In this document: positions 1 to 10,894 of the stretch, in pieces
Layout of the letters: each line of letters opens with the position of its first letter
Numbering within the stretch: the first letter of the stretch is position 1
Assembly (NCBI RefSeq): GCF_016801865.2
Contig: NC_068938.1
Location: 76,969,316 to 77,033,315, forward strand
Reading direction: 5' to 3'
DNA length: 64,000 nt
Origin: Culex pipiens pallens
Lineage: Eukaryota > Arthropoda > Insecta > Diptera > Culicidae
Notes under the pieces: generated by a model
What the model was told of the DNA's origin: nothing
The model's database searches: none
The model's input: only the letters and a program-made list of their open reading frames with translations
Made by a program: the position numbers and the translations under genes

Positions 1-1583
1 AAATTTTAGGTTGTAATAAAGACAAAATACTTATAAATTAAAAATAAAACAAAAACGAGTTTCAATTGAATACTGTTTATGATATGACTATACAAAGTCA
101 TCACAAATACATGACAAGTCCGCTTAGATCACCGTCTCCATAAAATGCAATTATTACGATTTCGCAAATCAATTTTTCTTTGTATTTTTTTTTATTTGAG
201 TAAAACATTGTCCATGAATTCCCTATGACAAAAGAAGTCATTTTGCATCAATAATTTTTCCATACAAGTCTTCATACAATTTTGAGGGCTAGTCATAAAA
301 AAATGGGTATGTAAATGTATGAAATTCTGTATGTTAAAAAGGGTTTTTCTGATCGATTTGGTGTCTTCGGCAAAGTTGTAAGTTATGATTAGGATCCTTT
401 AGGAAAAAAATGGTACATGGAAAAAAAATCCCAATTTTTATTCAAAAAAATTTATAGCAAAAAGCAATTTCCTAAAAATGCATTTTTTTTTATTTTCGTA
501 ACATACATTTCTAAACATTTTTTAAAATAGTTTTACTGATTCATTCTAATTTTAAAAATGAAATGTAATTTTAGTCCTTCTAAATTAAATCAATATGGTT
601 AATTTAAATATGTAGTTTATTTAAAACAAATTGTAGCAAAAAAATATGTTCAATATGACCTCCTATTTCATTAGAAAGTTATATGGTTTTATGGAAAAAA
701 TAAAGTTGTCCTTATTAAGTGAGCACAGCAATTTTTCAGTTCCTTTTGGGGTCCTTAACAGCTCCCCAAAGATTGGGAACGATGAGTATAGTCTTCACTT
801 TACGCAATACGATTCAATTTTGTATGGAAATTTGTATGGGAAAATCTTATTTTTTAGATTTTGATATTTATAAAATTCACGTTATACGCTAAACTAAAAC
901 CACGTATTCGGTTGCGCTAGGAGGTGCTCTACGACTTTCCCCAAAAGAGTATGGTGCTAACTTGCTCCTAAAAAAGAATACAGCGTCCTCAAAACTGGTC
1001 TACAACGTGACTTTAGAGCAAAACACACGTTTAAGAACAATTTTAAGAAACCTTTTAAATATCAAAATCCTATAAAAAATCCAGATCAAATTTCCATACA
1101 AAATTTAATCGCTATGAGCAAATTGAGAACTTAACCAATGGTTTCCAAACTTTAGGAAGTTGTTTAGGACCCTAAAAAGAACTGGAAAATTGATGTGCTG
1201 GAAAATTGATTCTATTCTTTATTAAACCCTACTATTTCATCTACCTTAAAATGTCTTAAGCAGATCATCCCATAAAAACTAATTTCAAGGATTATGATTT
1301 TTTTTTTCTATGTTAGGCCGTTGCAAATATTTTTCAAAGTTTATGTCCCCCCCCCCCCCCCTCGGTTCGAAAAATCCGAAAAATCAGATACAAGTAGACA
1401 ATTAGAAATGCATTTTTCTGCCTTTAAAATCATATTTAGCATGTCTGGAATCGATGAAAAATATTATAAATTTTTGAAGAAATCCGATGTACAGCACGGC
1501 AAAAAAAAATATTTCGGTGAAAAAAAATCTCATCAATACTTGGATATTTTGAAAACTAATCATTGCAAACAACACTTTTTAAA
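1..1583. other. AT-rich non-coding DNA with a degenerate foldback-element arm
   Basis: No gene is seen. The part from about 240 to 460 (CATACAATTTT, GATCGATTTGGTGTCTTCGG, CAAAGTTGTA) is a diverged copy of the terminal part of the foldback elements at 17.1 and 24.0 kb. A poly-C run lies at about 1347-1362. The short open frames at 646-864 and 1294-1608 are low-complexity and have no family signature. Confidence 0.5.
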
Positions 1584-2026
1584 ACACTTTTTTGCAATTC
1601 CGTCGTGAAACTACTTACTTTTCCTGTCATTCTTGAACGACGAAATAGCCTACTTTTCTGTACCAAATATAACAGAATCGAATAGCAACACTTTTCAAAA
1701 TAAATGCGGATAAGTTCTACTTTTCAGCACTCAAATGGGTGCTGAAAAGTTGAACTTTTCAGAACTTGTTTCGAAAAGTAACACTTTTCAACATTTTTTT
1801 TGATTTAAACGATTTATTGACAAAATGCATGAAAATTTGACATAAAATTTCACTCAGTGTGTGTTTTTTTGGAATTGCAAAAAATGTTGTATGAAACTCG
1901 TTGCAAAACTTGATTTTTTCAGCACTCTTCGTATTTATCCAACTCGGTGAACCTCGTTGGATAAATGTACGACTCGTGCTGAAAAAATCCTCTTTTTGCA
2001 ACTTGTTGCATAAACTACTATTTCAT
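1584..2026. repeat. Dispersed repeat B, copy 1 (CAGCACTC/GTGCTG hairpin repeat)
   Basis: This stretch matches the reverse complement of 19062-19492 over about 430 bp. Shared blocks are GCAATTCCGTCGTG / CGGAATTGCAAAAA, CAGAATCGAATAGCAACA, the repeated TTTTCAGCACT tracts and TTGTTGCATAAACTACTA. It contains its own hairpin, in which TTTATCCAACTCGGTGA and CGTTGGATAAATG lie between CAGCACTC and CTCGTGCTG. No coding potential. A third, more degenerate relative lies at about 16511-16745. Its end at 2011-2025 is an uninterrupted version of the site occupied by the 17129-19061 element. Confidence 0.75.
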
Positions 2027-3499
2027 TTAAATGTTGAAACCATGGCTTGTTATTTAAATTTTTATATTGTTAGTCATTTTATAAAATTTCACTTCATATC
2101 ATGTTCGTTTTAATAAATTACCCTCATACCCAGCTGAAAAGCTATAAAGTGGATTGCAATTGAGACAAAGCGAATAGTACAGTTGTGACGTGAAACAGCT
2201 ATCTTTTATATAAGTTTTTTAAGAAACGATAAGACTTTATAGAGCAAAAGACTTTGTTGAGGATTTGAATGAAAATATCGCAAGATACTCTAGGAGAAGC
2301 AGTAAAAATTGAATGAGATAAAGAAAGATAAGACAGTGAAATATTTAAGGAAGAAATATAACAAATTCTTTGATATTAGGTGATGTCCTTCGTTGGTGAC
2401 ACTTCTTGCAACGGTCTTCCTACTGACTGCTGATGTATATCCATCGGTGACACTTCTTTCAAGAGCGGTAAGCAGAAAGAATATCCAGAAAACTTCACAA
2501 CTTGGCAACTTCCGATAATCGAGTCTGGACTGTATTCTGAAATTTAAATTTATTTTAGATTTTAGAGAGGCTTCAATGCAAGGGGTGAAATGAAAAATGA
2601 CAACAAAATTAGAACCATTTTCCTAGACATGAATGCCAAAAAAGTAGAAAAATGTCTACAAGAAAAAAAAATAAAAACAAAAAATTACATTGCTTTTATT
2701 TATAAATTTTGCCGTTTCAATTTATTGAATAAATAGTACCCCAATCAAAATATTTTCGAATAACTAGTTAAATTGCCTACAAATTGGTTGACTTACTTGA
2801 TTGGACTGCTGTTTGCTGAGATATAGCATCTCTAAGTTTAAATTTTGTGAAAATACTAGTTTTCAACATTTGTTACATCAAGATAAAGATGAAAAAATAA
2901 TGCTTACCGTGTCAACGCATTCTCTATTCCATGTATCTTCAACAAATTAAAACTATTTTTTTCATATTTTCTTTATTTTTATTCTATTATGTCAATACTG
3001 TGTACTCCACGGTTGTAGTATATAATTAATATAATTCAGTATATCATATAGTTATCAACAACGCAATAAATTGGTACCAATAGTGGGTGTCTGTCTGTCT
3101 GTGTGTGCTCTAATCGTAACAGAGTTTCGACTTGCGCAACATGAAAAGCGTTCGTTTTTTTATTCATCTTTTTTTGTTTCTTTGCCTTTTTATTTAGATT
3201 TCACGTTCTATAGTTATTCATATCTATATTAGACGTAGCATGCTTTGTTTTCTCTTCTCTCCGTTCTCAACAGTTTCGATAAAGTTCAGTGTGGTTAGTG
3301 TGATGACGATCTAATAGGTATCGGGTAAATTTACTACACAAGTGGTCAACTGAAAGCATTTTAACTATCTGTAAACATTTCATCTCATCAATAGGGTATA
3401 TATATTTGATTGTAAAAAATAGTTTCCCTCACATTCGTAAATGTAGTTTAAAAATAATCACTTTCTTTTTTTTTGTTCAATAAAATAACTACAACGAGA
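2027..3499. other. AT-rich non-coding DNA with a pogo-like MITE end
   Basis: No gene is recognised. At 2508-2532 the sequence CTTCCGATAATCGAGTCTGG, followed by ACTG and then TA, is the right terminus of the pogo-type MITE family seen whole at 61819-62155; its left end is not evident nearby. A short TGTC/TG-rich tract lies at about 3087-3108. Confidence 0.5.
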
Positions 3500-5900
3500 A
3501 AAAGGGTGCTCTCATTTTGAGGGGTGACCAATGTGGGTTCGTGTGGTTGTATATAATAACAGTAGAGCTCTTCGACGGAAGGCTAGCCGTGTGGGGGTGC
3601 CAAAAATTGATATGTCGCATATTTTTTTCGTTTTACCCTATACTTGAACTGGAAGGATGGTCGGAATGAAATGTTTCGTGCGTGGAAGAAGCAACCAAAG
3701 ACGCGAACCGAACCTAACTGAAATGTTTCAAGGTGCACTGAAAAAGAACAACACGTGGAAATTAAGAGAGGAACGAAACAAAATGGAACAAAAGTGTGAT
3801 GGCAATGAAATAAAAATAAATGATAGGTTTGTTTTATTAAGTTTATTTAGCTCTAAATAATACACTTACATCTGGTTGGGAATTATATTACAAGATCAAG
3901 ATTCTCTATACACCCAGTTGTGGACATCTGAACGCCGGGGATGATTGAAGTATATTTTTACAAATTTGTTTATAACGCATAACTAAAGATCTTTCGGCGG
4001 ACCGGCTAACTTGGTTAATTTTTAAATAAAGTAGTTCGGAAAATGACCGGAACAAAAGCGGTAAATCATAAAAGTATAAATAAATCCAAAGTAAATGTCG
4101 AGCAGCCTTGCTTACTTGTTCTCTAACCCTTCGGTGACTACAGCACGGAACAGAATGTAAAAGTTCTTTTGAAAAGACGGCGCGGCGCGTGATATGTACA
4201 ACTATCTACACATAAAACGTTAAAAATAACCTGCACGCACTGTGCAGTTGCTCTCGCGCTCGTTCTCTCTATCTCGTATGTACACAATCAAAACGCTAAA
4301 CTAAACCGAGTTTTCTTAAGTACACACTATGGTCGCAAAAATGGAATACTTTCCCAAGTAACTCTACACAGCAGCGGTGTTGAATGGTCCTAGAACAAGT
4401 TAATATTAACTCCCTCGAGCAGGCGAAATCAGCATTCCAGTTTGAATACCCTGGCTTAAACCTAAAACCCCTAAACGATCGTTTTGAATGCTTTACTTTT
4501 CGCTAATATGTATCTTTTAATTTAACTCCTCATTTTTTTCTCGAATGTATTTCACGTTGATCACAATGCTCATATTTCTTCATAATCCATATAATTCTGC
4601 GCCACGCCGACCTTTGTTGGCAGCTGGCAGTTTTACTTCTGTTAGTTTGATTTCATATCCATTATTTTCTAGCTTGCTTCCTTTAAGTTAGTTTAAGTAC
4701 TGTTTTTGTAATGCTTTGCATCTTCACTGTTAAGCAGCTGCACATTGAGTTCTGCCCGACGGGGTTTAAAAGGTTGTGCCCTTATCGAGAAGGAGATTCT
4801 TTCTCGATTGTTCATTTCTGTGGAATAGTTCTTCGGCGTAACTTTCTTCATGGGTTTTGAAATACGATAAAGTTGTTGCCTTTACGCAAATGGTAATGTT
4901 TCGTGTGTGTGCATTAAAGAATCGTAGACTTTGTGTGAGTGTTTGTGTGTGTAATTTGTTTGTCTCTATTAGGTATACAGTAATACAGGTAAAGCGTTCC
5001 AAGCCGGTTTTTGTGTGTTTGTGTTTCAATCTTGCGAAGCATTTCATTGTGTTGCGGTGGTGTTCTGCACGTTTCACTTTTATACTTCCATTAAGTGCTG
5101 GTAAATCCGTCTTTATCAAGTCTTGTTTTCGCAAATGATTTGTAAAACGATCGCTGCTACAGAACAAAATGAAAAATAAACATGATTCAAGCATGATATT
5201 TTAATGAACTTTGCCTTTAAAAGAATATAATTTTTGTGAATTGAAATCTTTTTCAAGCATTGTAATTCCAATCATTTTTATTACAAATTTTATGAAACAT
5301 TCTTTTAGAGCAGAAATAATTCTTTTATTTATGCATGGATGCATTCGTTACCACATGTTTTAATCTTTTTAGAGCTCTCAGAACAAAGTTATTTGTCAAA
5401 GTAAAATGTAAAAAAATACATCAAAAACTCATTATTTCCCGCTTCAAAATTACTAAGATTTTTGTCTCATTTCGTAATGTAGAAATATAATTTGATACAA
5501 AATGGTTCTGTTTATGTTTGAAATTTTTATTGATAAATTATTCACTCATTTTTTGATAAATTTAATCTGGTTTCATAATAATTTTCATGTTTCGTCCGTT
5601 AGAAGTCCTGCTTCAAATAATAATAATATTAAATTTACAATTCATGTACTCCGTTCCTTCCCTCATTGCAGCAGCGATCTCTAACCTCCTAACCGTAAAT
5701 CAAAGTTTTTCTCATAAGGCAAAATAAATGCTATTAGAATGTTTGAGTAGTATTGAGTAAGTATCATTCGTCCACCCTGCTTCGTTTGCTTCCCACTCCT
5801 TCGTTGGCTGGCTTATCCCTCATACTAACAACTATCATCAACAAGCACCATTAACGTCCTCGGCCGTCCCTCCCCGTCCCCGTTCCCAGCCCCATGCCCC
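3500..5900 (-). other. Unique region downstream of the numb stop; probable 3' UTR and downstream flank
   Basis: This 2.4-kb stretch shows none of the window's repeats. It is AT-rich with short CA/TG-rich tracts (about 4895-5045 on the plus strand reads TG-rich). Several AATAAA-type hexamers occur on the minus strand (TTTATT on plus, for example near 5269, 5323 and 5526, and again near 3836), so the numb 3' end could be anywhere here. A 142-codon minus-strand frame at 5194-4766 has no recognisable domain and reads through the CA-rich tract; I do not call it a gene. Confidence 0.4.
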
Positions 5901-7133
5901 TTACAGGTGCACCTGGAAGCTCTGCGCCGGCGGTTTCGGCGGCGAAATGAACGGATTGGTGCTGTGAATCTCCGGCTTGGCCACGTCCGACACCCACTCC
6001 GAGTCGAACGGGTCAGCCGCGCTCAGCGACTTGGCGCGGGCGTGGATCGAGGGGGCCCGCCGTGGCGATGGGGACACATTCTTCACGATCTGGCCGAGCC
6101 ACTGTTCCGGGTTGGGCAGCGGCGAGGCGGTTTCCACGGGGACGACGGCTGTGGCGGAGGAAGTGGCGACGCCCAGGTTCGGGGTCAGCGATCGTGGAGG
6201 AAGCGTCGTTGTCGTCGTCGCGGTCGGATGCGTTGACAGGATGGTGGGGGCGAAAACGGTCGCGAGCGGGTTGGTGGCCACCACCGGATCGGCTGGACTG
6301 GCGCCGGTCGACATGCTCAGATAGGGGCCGATTGAGGACGTGCTGGTGACAGTGGCGGAAAGATTTTGCGTGATGTCTTTGCTAAGGTAGAAATCGTCCG
6401 CGTCGTTCTTGGTGAGCAGCGAAAGGCCCTGGCTCAGTTCCTGGCACAGCTGACTGACGGTGTCCGTGGGTTGGGTGGCCGTTACCTCCGGAATGGGCGA
6501 AACGGACGTTCGATGGGGCGAAGTCGGATCCAGGAAGGCTCGTTGTCGTTCGGCGTTGGACGGAAGATCGTTGATTCTCAGCGACATCTGGCGCTTGAAC
6601 GGCGATGCCGTCCCAATCTGCGTAAAGCCCCGGAAACTTCCCTGACGTTCCAGCATCGAGGGAGTCGCGTGTGGTCTCTCAATCGCAAACGGATTGGCCG
6701 CCTTGTTGTTGTTGTTCTGATTCGGCGCCACCACGGCCGTGTCCGCATTTGCCAACCGTTCCGTCATCGTTTGCTGCCGGAACGACCCAGTCCTGGTGAA
6801 CGTCTTGTTGTTCATATCAAAAGACATCGTAACGCCGCACTCCTTATCGCGGCGCTGTTTCCGCTCCAAACACACCGCAAAAGCACACCCCACCGCATGG
6901 GACAACCGCTCTCCGGAATCCTTGGCCGCCAGGAAGCCGTGGCACATCCAGCGCCGTGTCGTACCATCCCGACAGATGTAGCTGAAGCCACGCTCGTGGT
7001 TGCGATCGGGCGCACAGAAGCTGACCTTTTCGATGGTTTGGTCCACGATCAGTCCCTTGGTGTCGTCCTCGACCACGCGGAGTCCATCGCCGCTGACGTG
7101 AAGCTGAGCGCGGATTGCGCGACGGCGAGAGTT
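5901..7133 (-). CDS. numb: numb, coding exon 3: second half of PTB domain and C-terminal tail
   Basis: This is the last coding exon of Numb, the membrane-associated adaptor that antagonises Notch and is partitioned asymmetrically in dividing neural precursors. It starts after the acceptor ATTTTAG at 7140-7134, in phase 0, and ends at TAA (5903-5901), giving residues 110-519 of the joined protein. The first 90 or so residues complete the PTB domain (GLIVDQTIEKVSF, RGFSYICRDGTTRRWMCHGF, CAFAVCLERKQRR). Conserved serine-containing blocks follow (TRTGSFRQQT, LERQGSFRGF, FKRQMSLRIN), of the type phosphorylated by aPKC and related kinases in fly Numb. The tail has a DPF motif (AADPFDSEW, adaptin-type) and an NPF motif (STNPFISPPK, EH-domain ligand), ending AQSFQVHL much as fly Numb does. 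Coding GC is far above the flanks. Orthology is certain from the co-linear blocks; the linker between the serine motifs and the NPF is low-complexity and divergent. Confidence 0.97.
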   Translation of the reverse strand, partial: NSRRRAIRAQLHVSGDGLRVVEDDTKGLIVDQTIEKVSFCAPDRNHERGFSYICRDGTTRRWMCHGFLAAKDSGERLSHAVGCAFAVCLERKQRRDKECGVTMSFDMNNKTFTRTGSFRQQTMTERLANADTAVVAPNQNNNNKAANPFAIERPHATPSMLERQGSFRGFTQIGTASPFKRQMSLRINDLPSNAERQRAFLDPTSPHRTSVSPIPEVTATQPTDTVSQLCQELSQGLSLLTKNDADDFYLSKDITQNLSATVTSTSSIGPYLSMSTGASPADPVVATNPLATVFAPTILSTHPTATTTTTLPPRSLTPNLGVATSSATAVVPVETASPLPNPEQWLGQIVKNVSPSPRRAPSIHARAKSLSAADPFDSEWVSDVAKPEIHSTNPFISPPKPPAQSFQVHL

Positions 7134-7319
7134 CTAAAATGAAAGAAACACGATTTAGAATGGATCCTCAACCAGTAAAACCTCTAAACTCAAGATTTAT
7201 ACAAAAATTGCCCAAAATGCATTTTCAACCAATTTCATGTTGGAAATATTCGCATTTTTTCATTTTTGTTTATCAAAAGCTTAAGCTCAAAATATTACAT
7301 AAATATGAAAATATTATCA

Positions 7320-7557
7320 CACGCAGAAAAATAAGGCATATTTGAATCAACAAAACGTTTTGTTGATTTGAAAATCATTATTTTTGTTGAATCAATGCTA
7401 AATGTCAAAGCAGCTTTTTCGAAACAACAAAAGACTTTTGTGGAATTGAGAAAATCAAGGTTTGTTTCAACGCAAAATTGGCGTTGATTATATTCAACAA
7501 AAATTTTGTTGATTCAAACCTCGTACAGGCTGATTCTACAAAACATTTTTCTGCGTG
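7320..7557. mobile_element. MITE with CACGCAGAAAAAT terminal inverted repeats
   Basis: The left end CACGCAGAAAAAT and right end ATTTTTCTGCGTG are perfect inverted repeats of 13 bp enclosing about 238 bp. The interior has further inverted blocks (ATCAACAAAACGTTTTGTTGAT, given as two half-sites around 7352-7372, and TTCAACAAAAATTTTGTTGA). No transposase frame exists, so it is non-autonomous. No clear target duplication is visible. The superfamily cannot be named from this copy. Confidence 0.7.
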
Positions 7558-8437
7558 CATATAAAAATGCTTGTATTGACTAATGCTAATCTTGGTAGAG
7601 ACATATGACTAAAGTACCTCAAGAAGTAGATCAAAACATATTTTGAGAAGAGGAAAAAGGCAGAAAATTTAAACTACCAAAACCGTAATTTTGAAACATA
7701 ATTTTGCAAAATCTGCATTTTTAAATGTATTTTAGTAGAACAACGATAAAAATTTAAAGTTATTTCTAATGAAATCTCAGCGATCAATTCTATCAATATC
7801 ACCCCGGTTTACTGTATCAAAATTCAAGGTTTTATCTGCTGGTTATAAATACCACAATTTGTGGACATAGTTTGTAAATATACTCAAATCGGATATTAAC
7901 TTTTAACTTGAATAAAGCTAATCAGGGTTATCAAAATAAGGCCTCACAGCTTCGATCCACATACCAGTTCTAACAACAACAAAACACAAATGTAAAATGC
8001 ATTGTTTTTTTATGATTCAAATGGTAAAAAATAATTATACCATTTTTCATTAGAACTAAATGATTAAAAAATTATTCCCTCTTTATATTGTATGCTTCTT
8101 ATCATCGAAAAAAATAAACCACTTTCCATTTGAAAACTAAATTAATCCACCTACGTGGTTGGTGCCTTCCTCACTCCTAACCAAATATGGGCTACACGAA
8201 AGATTCGGAAATTATTTTCATCTGGATTTTAAGCTTTTTGGAAACAACGTGCGCAGAACATAAGGTTTTAGTTGAGGAACCAATTCAGTTCAGTTCAATT
8301 AAGATCTAGTCTCAAAAAGTCTCGTCGATCTTTTATACTCTTTTGAAAGGTCTTTCGATAACCGATTCAACGGACGTAGTTTTCGAACATATAAGTGAGA
8401 TACGGTTTCAAAAACTACATAAATATCACTTAAGTAG

Positions 8438-8602
8438 GGGACCATCCATAAACCACGTGGACACTTTAGGGGGGGGGGGGGTTTGGCGATTGTCCACGAT
8501 CCATACAAAAAAGATTTTTTTTGTATGGACAATTGTCCACGAAGGGGGGAGGGGGGGTAACAGATTTCCAAAAAAGTGTCCACGTGGTTTATGGATGGTC
8601 CC
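8438..8602. mobile_element. PIF/Harbinger-like MITE (GGGACCATCC termini), copy 1
   Basis: The ends GGGACCATCCATAAACCACG and its reverse complement are near-perfect inverted repeats of about 30 bp, flanked by a 3-bp duplication TAG (8435-8437 and 8603-8605). Other units of the host repeat have TGG at the same point (AAG-TGG-TCATAAC), supporting a 3-bp target. The interior is a G-run, an inner inverted repeat (TTGTCCAC / CATACAAAAAA) and a second G-rich run. Three-bp duplications and GGG termini point to PIF/Harbinger. No protein is encoded. Confidence 0.8.
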
Positions 8603-8670
8603 TAGTCATAACTCAAGACTGGGTTGCCAGATTTTCAATCTTTCAGACTCGTTTGGAAGGTAAGACCTTC

Positions 8671-8721
8671 CTTTCCTTATTTAGTAATTGGGTTTTTTTT
8701 TTGATTACCAAATAAGGAAAG
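8671..8721. repeat. 51-bp hairpin
   Basis: CTTTCCTTATTTAGTAAT and ATTACCAAATAAGGAAAG form an 18-bp inverted repeat with one mismatch around a T-rich loop. It sits inside dispersed repeat C. It may be a tiny MITE or a slippage product; function unknown. Confidence 0.5.
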
Positions 8722-9075
8722 TAAACAAAATACCTAGAATTTAGGAATTTGGTACTTTTTTTTATTTCAGTGTATAATTACCTATCCAACGATAGGTCAA
8801 ATGATGGATCTGGACATAGTTTTTGAACAAACAAGAGAAAAAAAAGTGAACAAATAAGTAAAAAAAACTACATAAGTATTTTTAGGTGGTCATATCTTGA
8901 GACAGGGTTGCCAGATCTTTAATTTTTGAGACTCATTAGGAAGTTTTTTTTAATTTCCTATCCAACGATAGGATAATGGATCCAGACATAGCTTTATAAC
9001 ATATACGTGAGATCCGGCTTCAAAAAACTACATAAATATCACTTAAGTGGTCATAACTTGAGTCAGGGCGGCCAG

Positions 9076-9311
9076 TTGTCGAGCTTCCGTGGCCGTGAGG
9101 TTACGGGTTTCGCCTTGTAAGCGGAAGGTGATGGGTTCGATTCCTGTCAGGCTCGGCAAAGTCAGATCCCTTCAAAGAGTAAATCTGCTCACTGGGAATA
9201 CTGACCGGTAGGGGATGGGTTTCGACTAACGGCGTGCAGGATTTCCGATCCAGAGGTCGTGAGTTCGATTCTCGTACCGGGATGATGAAGTTAAAAAAAA
9301 AAAAAAAAAAA
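9076..9311 (+). mobile_element. tRNA-derived SINE with two B-box-like motifs and poly-A tail
   Basis: A tRNA-like head (A box within TGGCCGTGAGG, B box GGTTCGATTCC at about 9134-9144) is followed by a second tRNA-like part (B box GAGTTCGATTC near 9261) and an A-run at about 9295-9311. The segment interrupts dispersed repeat C between GCCAG and ATCTTCAACC. Pol III promoter boxes plus an A tail fit a dimeric tRNA-type SINE mobilised by a LINE. Acceptor and anticodon stems are not intact, so it is not a tRNA gene. Target duplications are not clear. Confidence 0.7.
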
Positions 9312-9872
9312 TCTTCAACCTTGTAGACTCCTTGGAAGGTTTTACAATTACCTATCCAACGATATATAACATGATGATATTTGGTTCGATTTAAGTTCAT
9401 TTCATTTCACCTGCGCTACCCACCTCGCCAATTCCCTCCTCCTTCCATGGTTCGTGTCCTTGCTGCAACCAAGACAACCTCCCAAACCGCCACGTCATCA
9501 TAATTCAACCCGCCATACAAAATCAACAGCCTAGTTTACTTGATAACACCTGTACAATCATTGTAAACACGCTGAAGGACCCAATAAACGAAACGTCGCC
9601 TGCTGTTGTTTTTATTTGCCGCTGCGCATCATCCGAATCCAGTACTGCCCCGTTCGACAACATCTGTCTCTTTCCACCAATCATCATCTTCGTGGTCCAG
9701 TCTACGCCTACGTGTTAGAAGAACAGAGACAGCTGCGATTGCGCTTTGTGTAAGTACGATTCGATAACAGTGTGGAACAGTTGTTGGAAACCGACACAGC
9801 ACCCCACATCAACTTCGTTTCGTACAGCGCCATCTCCATTCTCACACCAGAAGCCTAATTTTGAACCCTCGC

Positions 9873-10835
9873 ATGACCATTGCTGAGTTGTCCAAAATGG
9901 TTCAAGGCATTTGTGTGAAATGTGCAAACGAGGTCAAGGGCGAAGTAATCCGCTGTGGCGCGTTCTGCTCGGCGGAAGTTTGCCTGAGATGCTCGGGTAT
10001 GTCCGCTGCAATGCTGTCCGCAATACGGGGAAGTGCCCACTGCATATGGATCTGCACCGCGTGCAAAGGCCTCGTCAACAAGGCTCGATTCTCGAATTCG
10101 TTGGTTTCTGTCGACACCGCCAACATGACTGTCACGGATTCCCTCAAAACGGAGATCAAAGACAGTATTCTGGCGGAAATAAGAACGGAAATACGGAAGG
10201 AAATCCGGGAAGGGTTCAAAACGTGCAAGGCAGCATCCTCGCAAGTCAGCTCATCTAAACGTGCGCGTGAAGATGAGAGTAACGACTCAAGCTATGCGAG
10301 CGCCCTGAAGAAAGCTGCCATCAACGTGCGTGGCACAGCACAGCAAGCAGAAAATGAGGCAGATTTGTTCCCGACAGACTCTACGTTCGCAGCCAGCGGT
10401 TCTCCCGTTTTTTGGTTGTACATGAGAGGTTTCCGTCCGAACATCACCCCTGAGAGGGTTTCTGAATGGGTTCAGTCAAAGCTCGGAACCAGCGACATCA
10501 AAGTTCGAAAACTGGTACCCAAAGGCAGAGACGTGAGCGAACTCTCGTTTGTGTCTTTCAAAGTGGGTTTGCCGGTTGACCTGAAGGACGTAGCCCTCTG
10601 CAAAGACACTTGGCCTTCGCTGATTTTGTGCCGTGAGTTCGAGGACTATAACTCGCAGTCGGGGTTCGATCCGGACAGACCTCAGGCGCCAGCTACAGAG
10701 CAGTCCCAGATGATCGAAGAGCAGCAGCCGTTGGATCCCGTGCATACCCAGACGCTGACGGTGCCTGTACAACAGACCGTTTCACCTGCCAACCAACCAA
10801 CTCCGGCCGATGTCGCAATGGAGACTACCGAGTAG
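9873..10835 (+). CDS. CR1-like LINE ORF1 protein (PHD-like zinc finger, nucleic-acid chaperone type)
   Basis: From the ATG at 9873 to TAG at 10835, 320 residues. The N-terminus has a Cys/His-rich finger (CVKC, then C-G-AFC, CLRC, a His, WICTAC) resembling the PHD-like finger of CR1/Q-type ORF1 proteins. A charged, helix-prone stretch follows (repeated KTEIKDSILAEIRTEIRKE), a likely coiled coil for multimerisation. The C-terminal half has an RRM-like segment (VFWLYMRGFRPNITPERVSE to LSFVSFKVGLP). Known ORF1 proteins of this group bind the element RNA and package it with ORF2. A start upstream at TTG (9861) is possible in frame, but the ATG is preferred. Confidence 0.85.
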   Translation: MTIAELSKMVQGICVKCANEVKGEVIRCGAFCSAEVCLRCSGMSAAMLSAIRGSAHCIWICTACKGLVNKARFSNSLVSVDTANMTVTDSLKTEIKDSILAEIRTEIRKEIREGFKTCKAASSQVSSSKRAREDESNDSSYASALKKAAINVRGTAQQAENEADLFPTDSTFAASGSPVFWLYMRGFRPNITPERVSEWVQSKLGTSDIKVRKLVPKGRDVSELSFVSFKVGLPVDLKDVALCKDTWPSLILCREFEDYNSQSGFDPDRPQAPATEQSQMIEEQQPLDPVHTQTLTVPVQQTVSPANQPTPADVAMETTE

Positions 10836-10894
10836 AAACTGCTGCCACATCCAACTCTCCACAAATTGCTGCTTCAACTCAACCAACTCATTCA

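Noticed and set aside
4766..5194. 142-codon minus-strand frame downstream of numb
   Set aside because: No domain, composition of non-coding CA-rich DNA, and a competing 93-codon frame on the other strand; more likely 3' UTR.
6366..7142. 258-codon plus-strand frame opposite numb exon 3
   Set aside because: It is the antisense shadow of a GC-rich coding exon; the minus-strand frame carries all the conserved Numb blocks.
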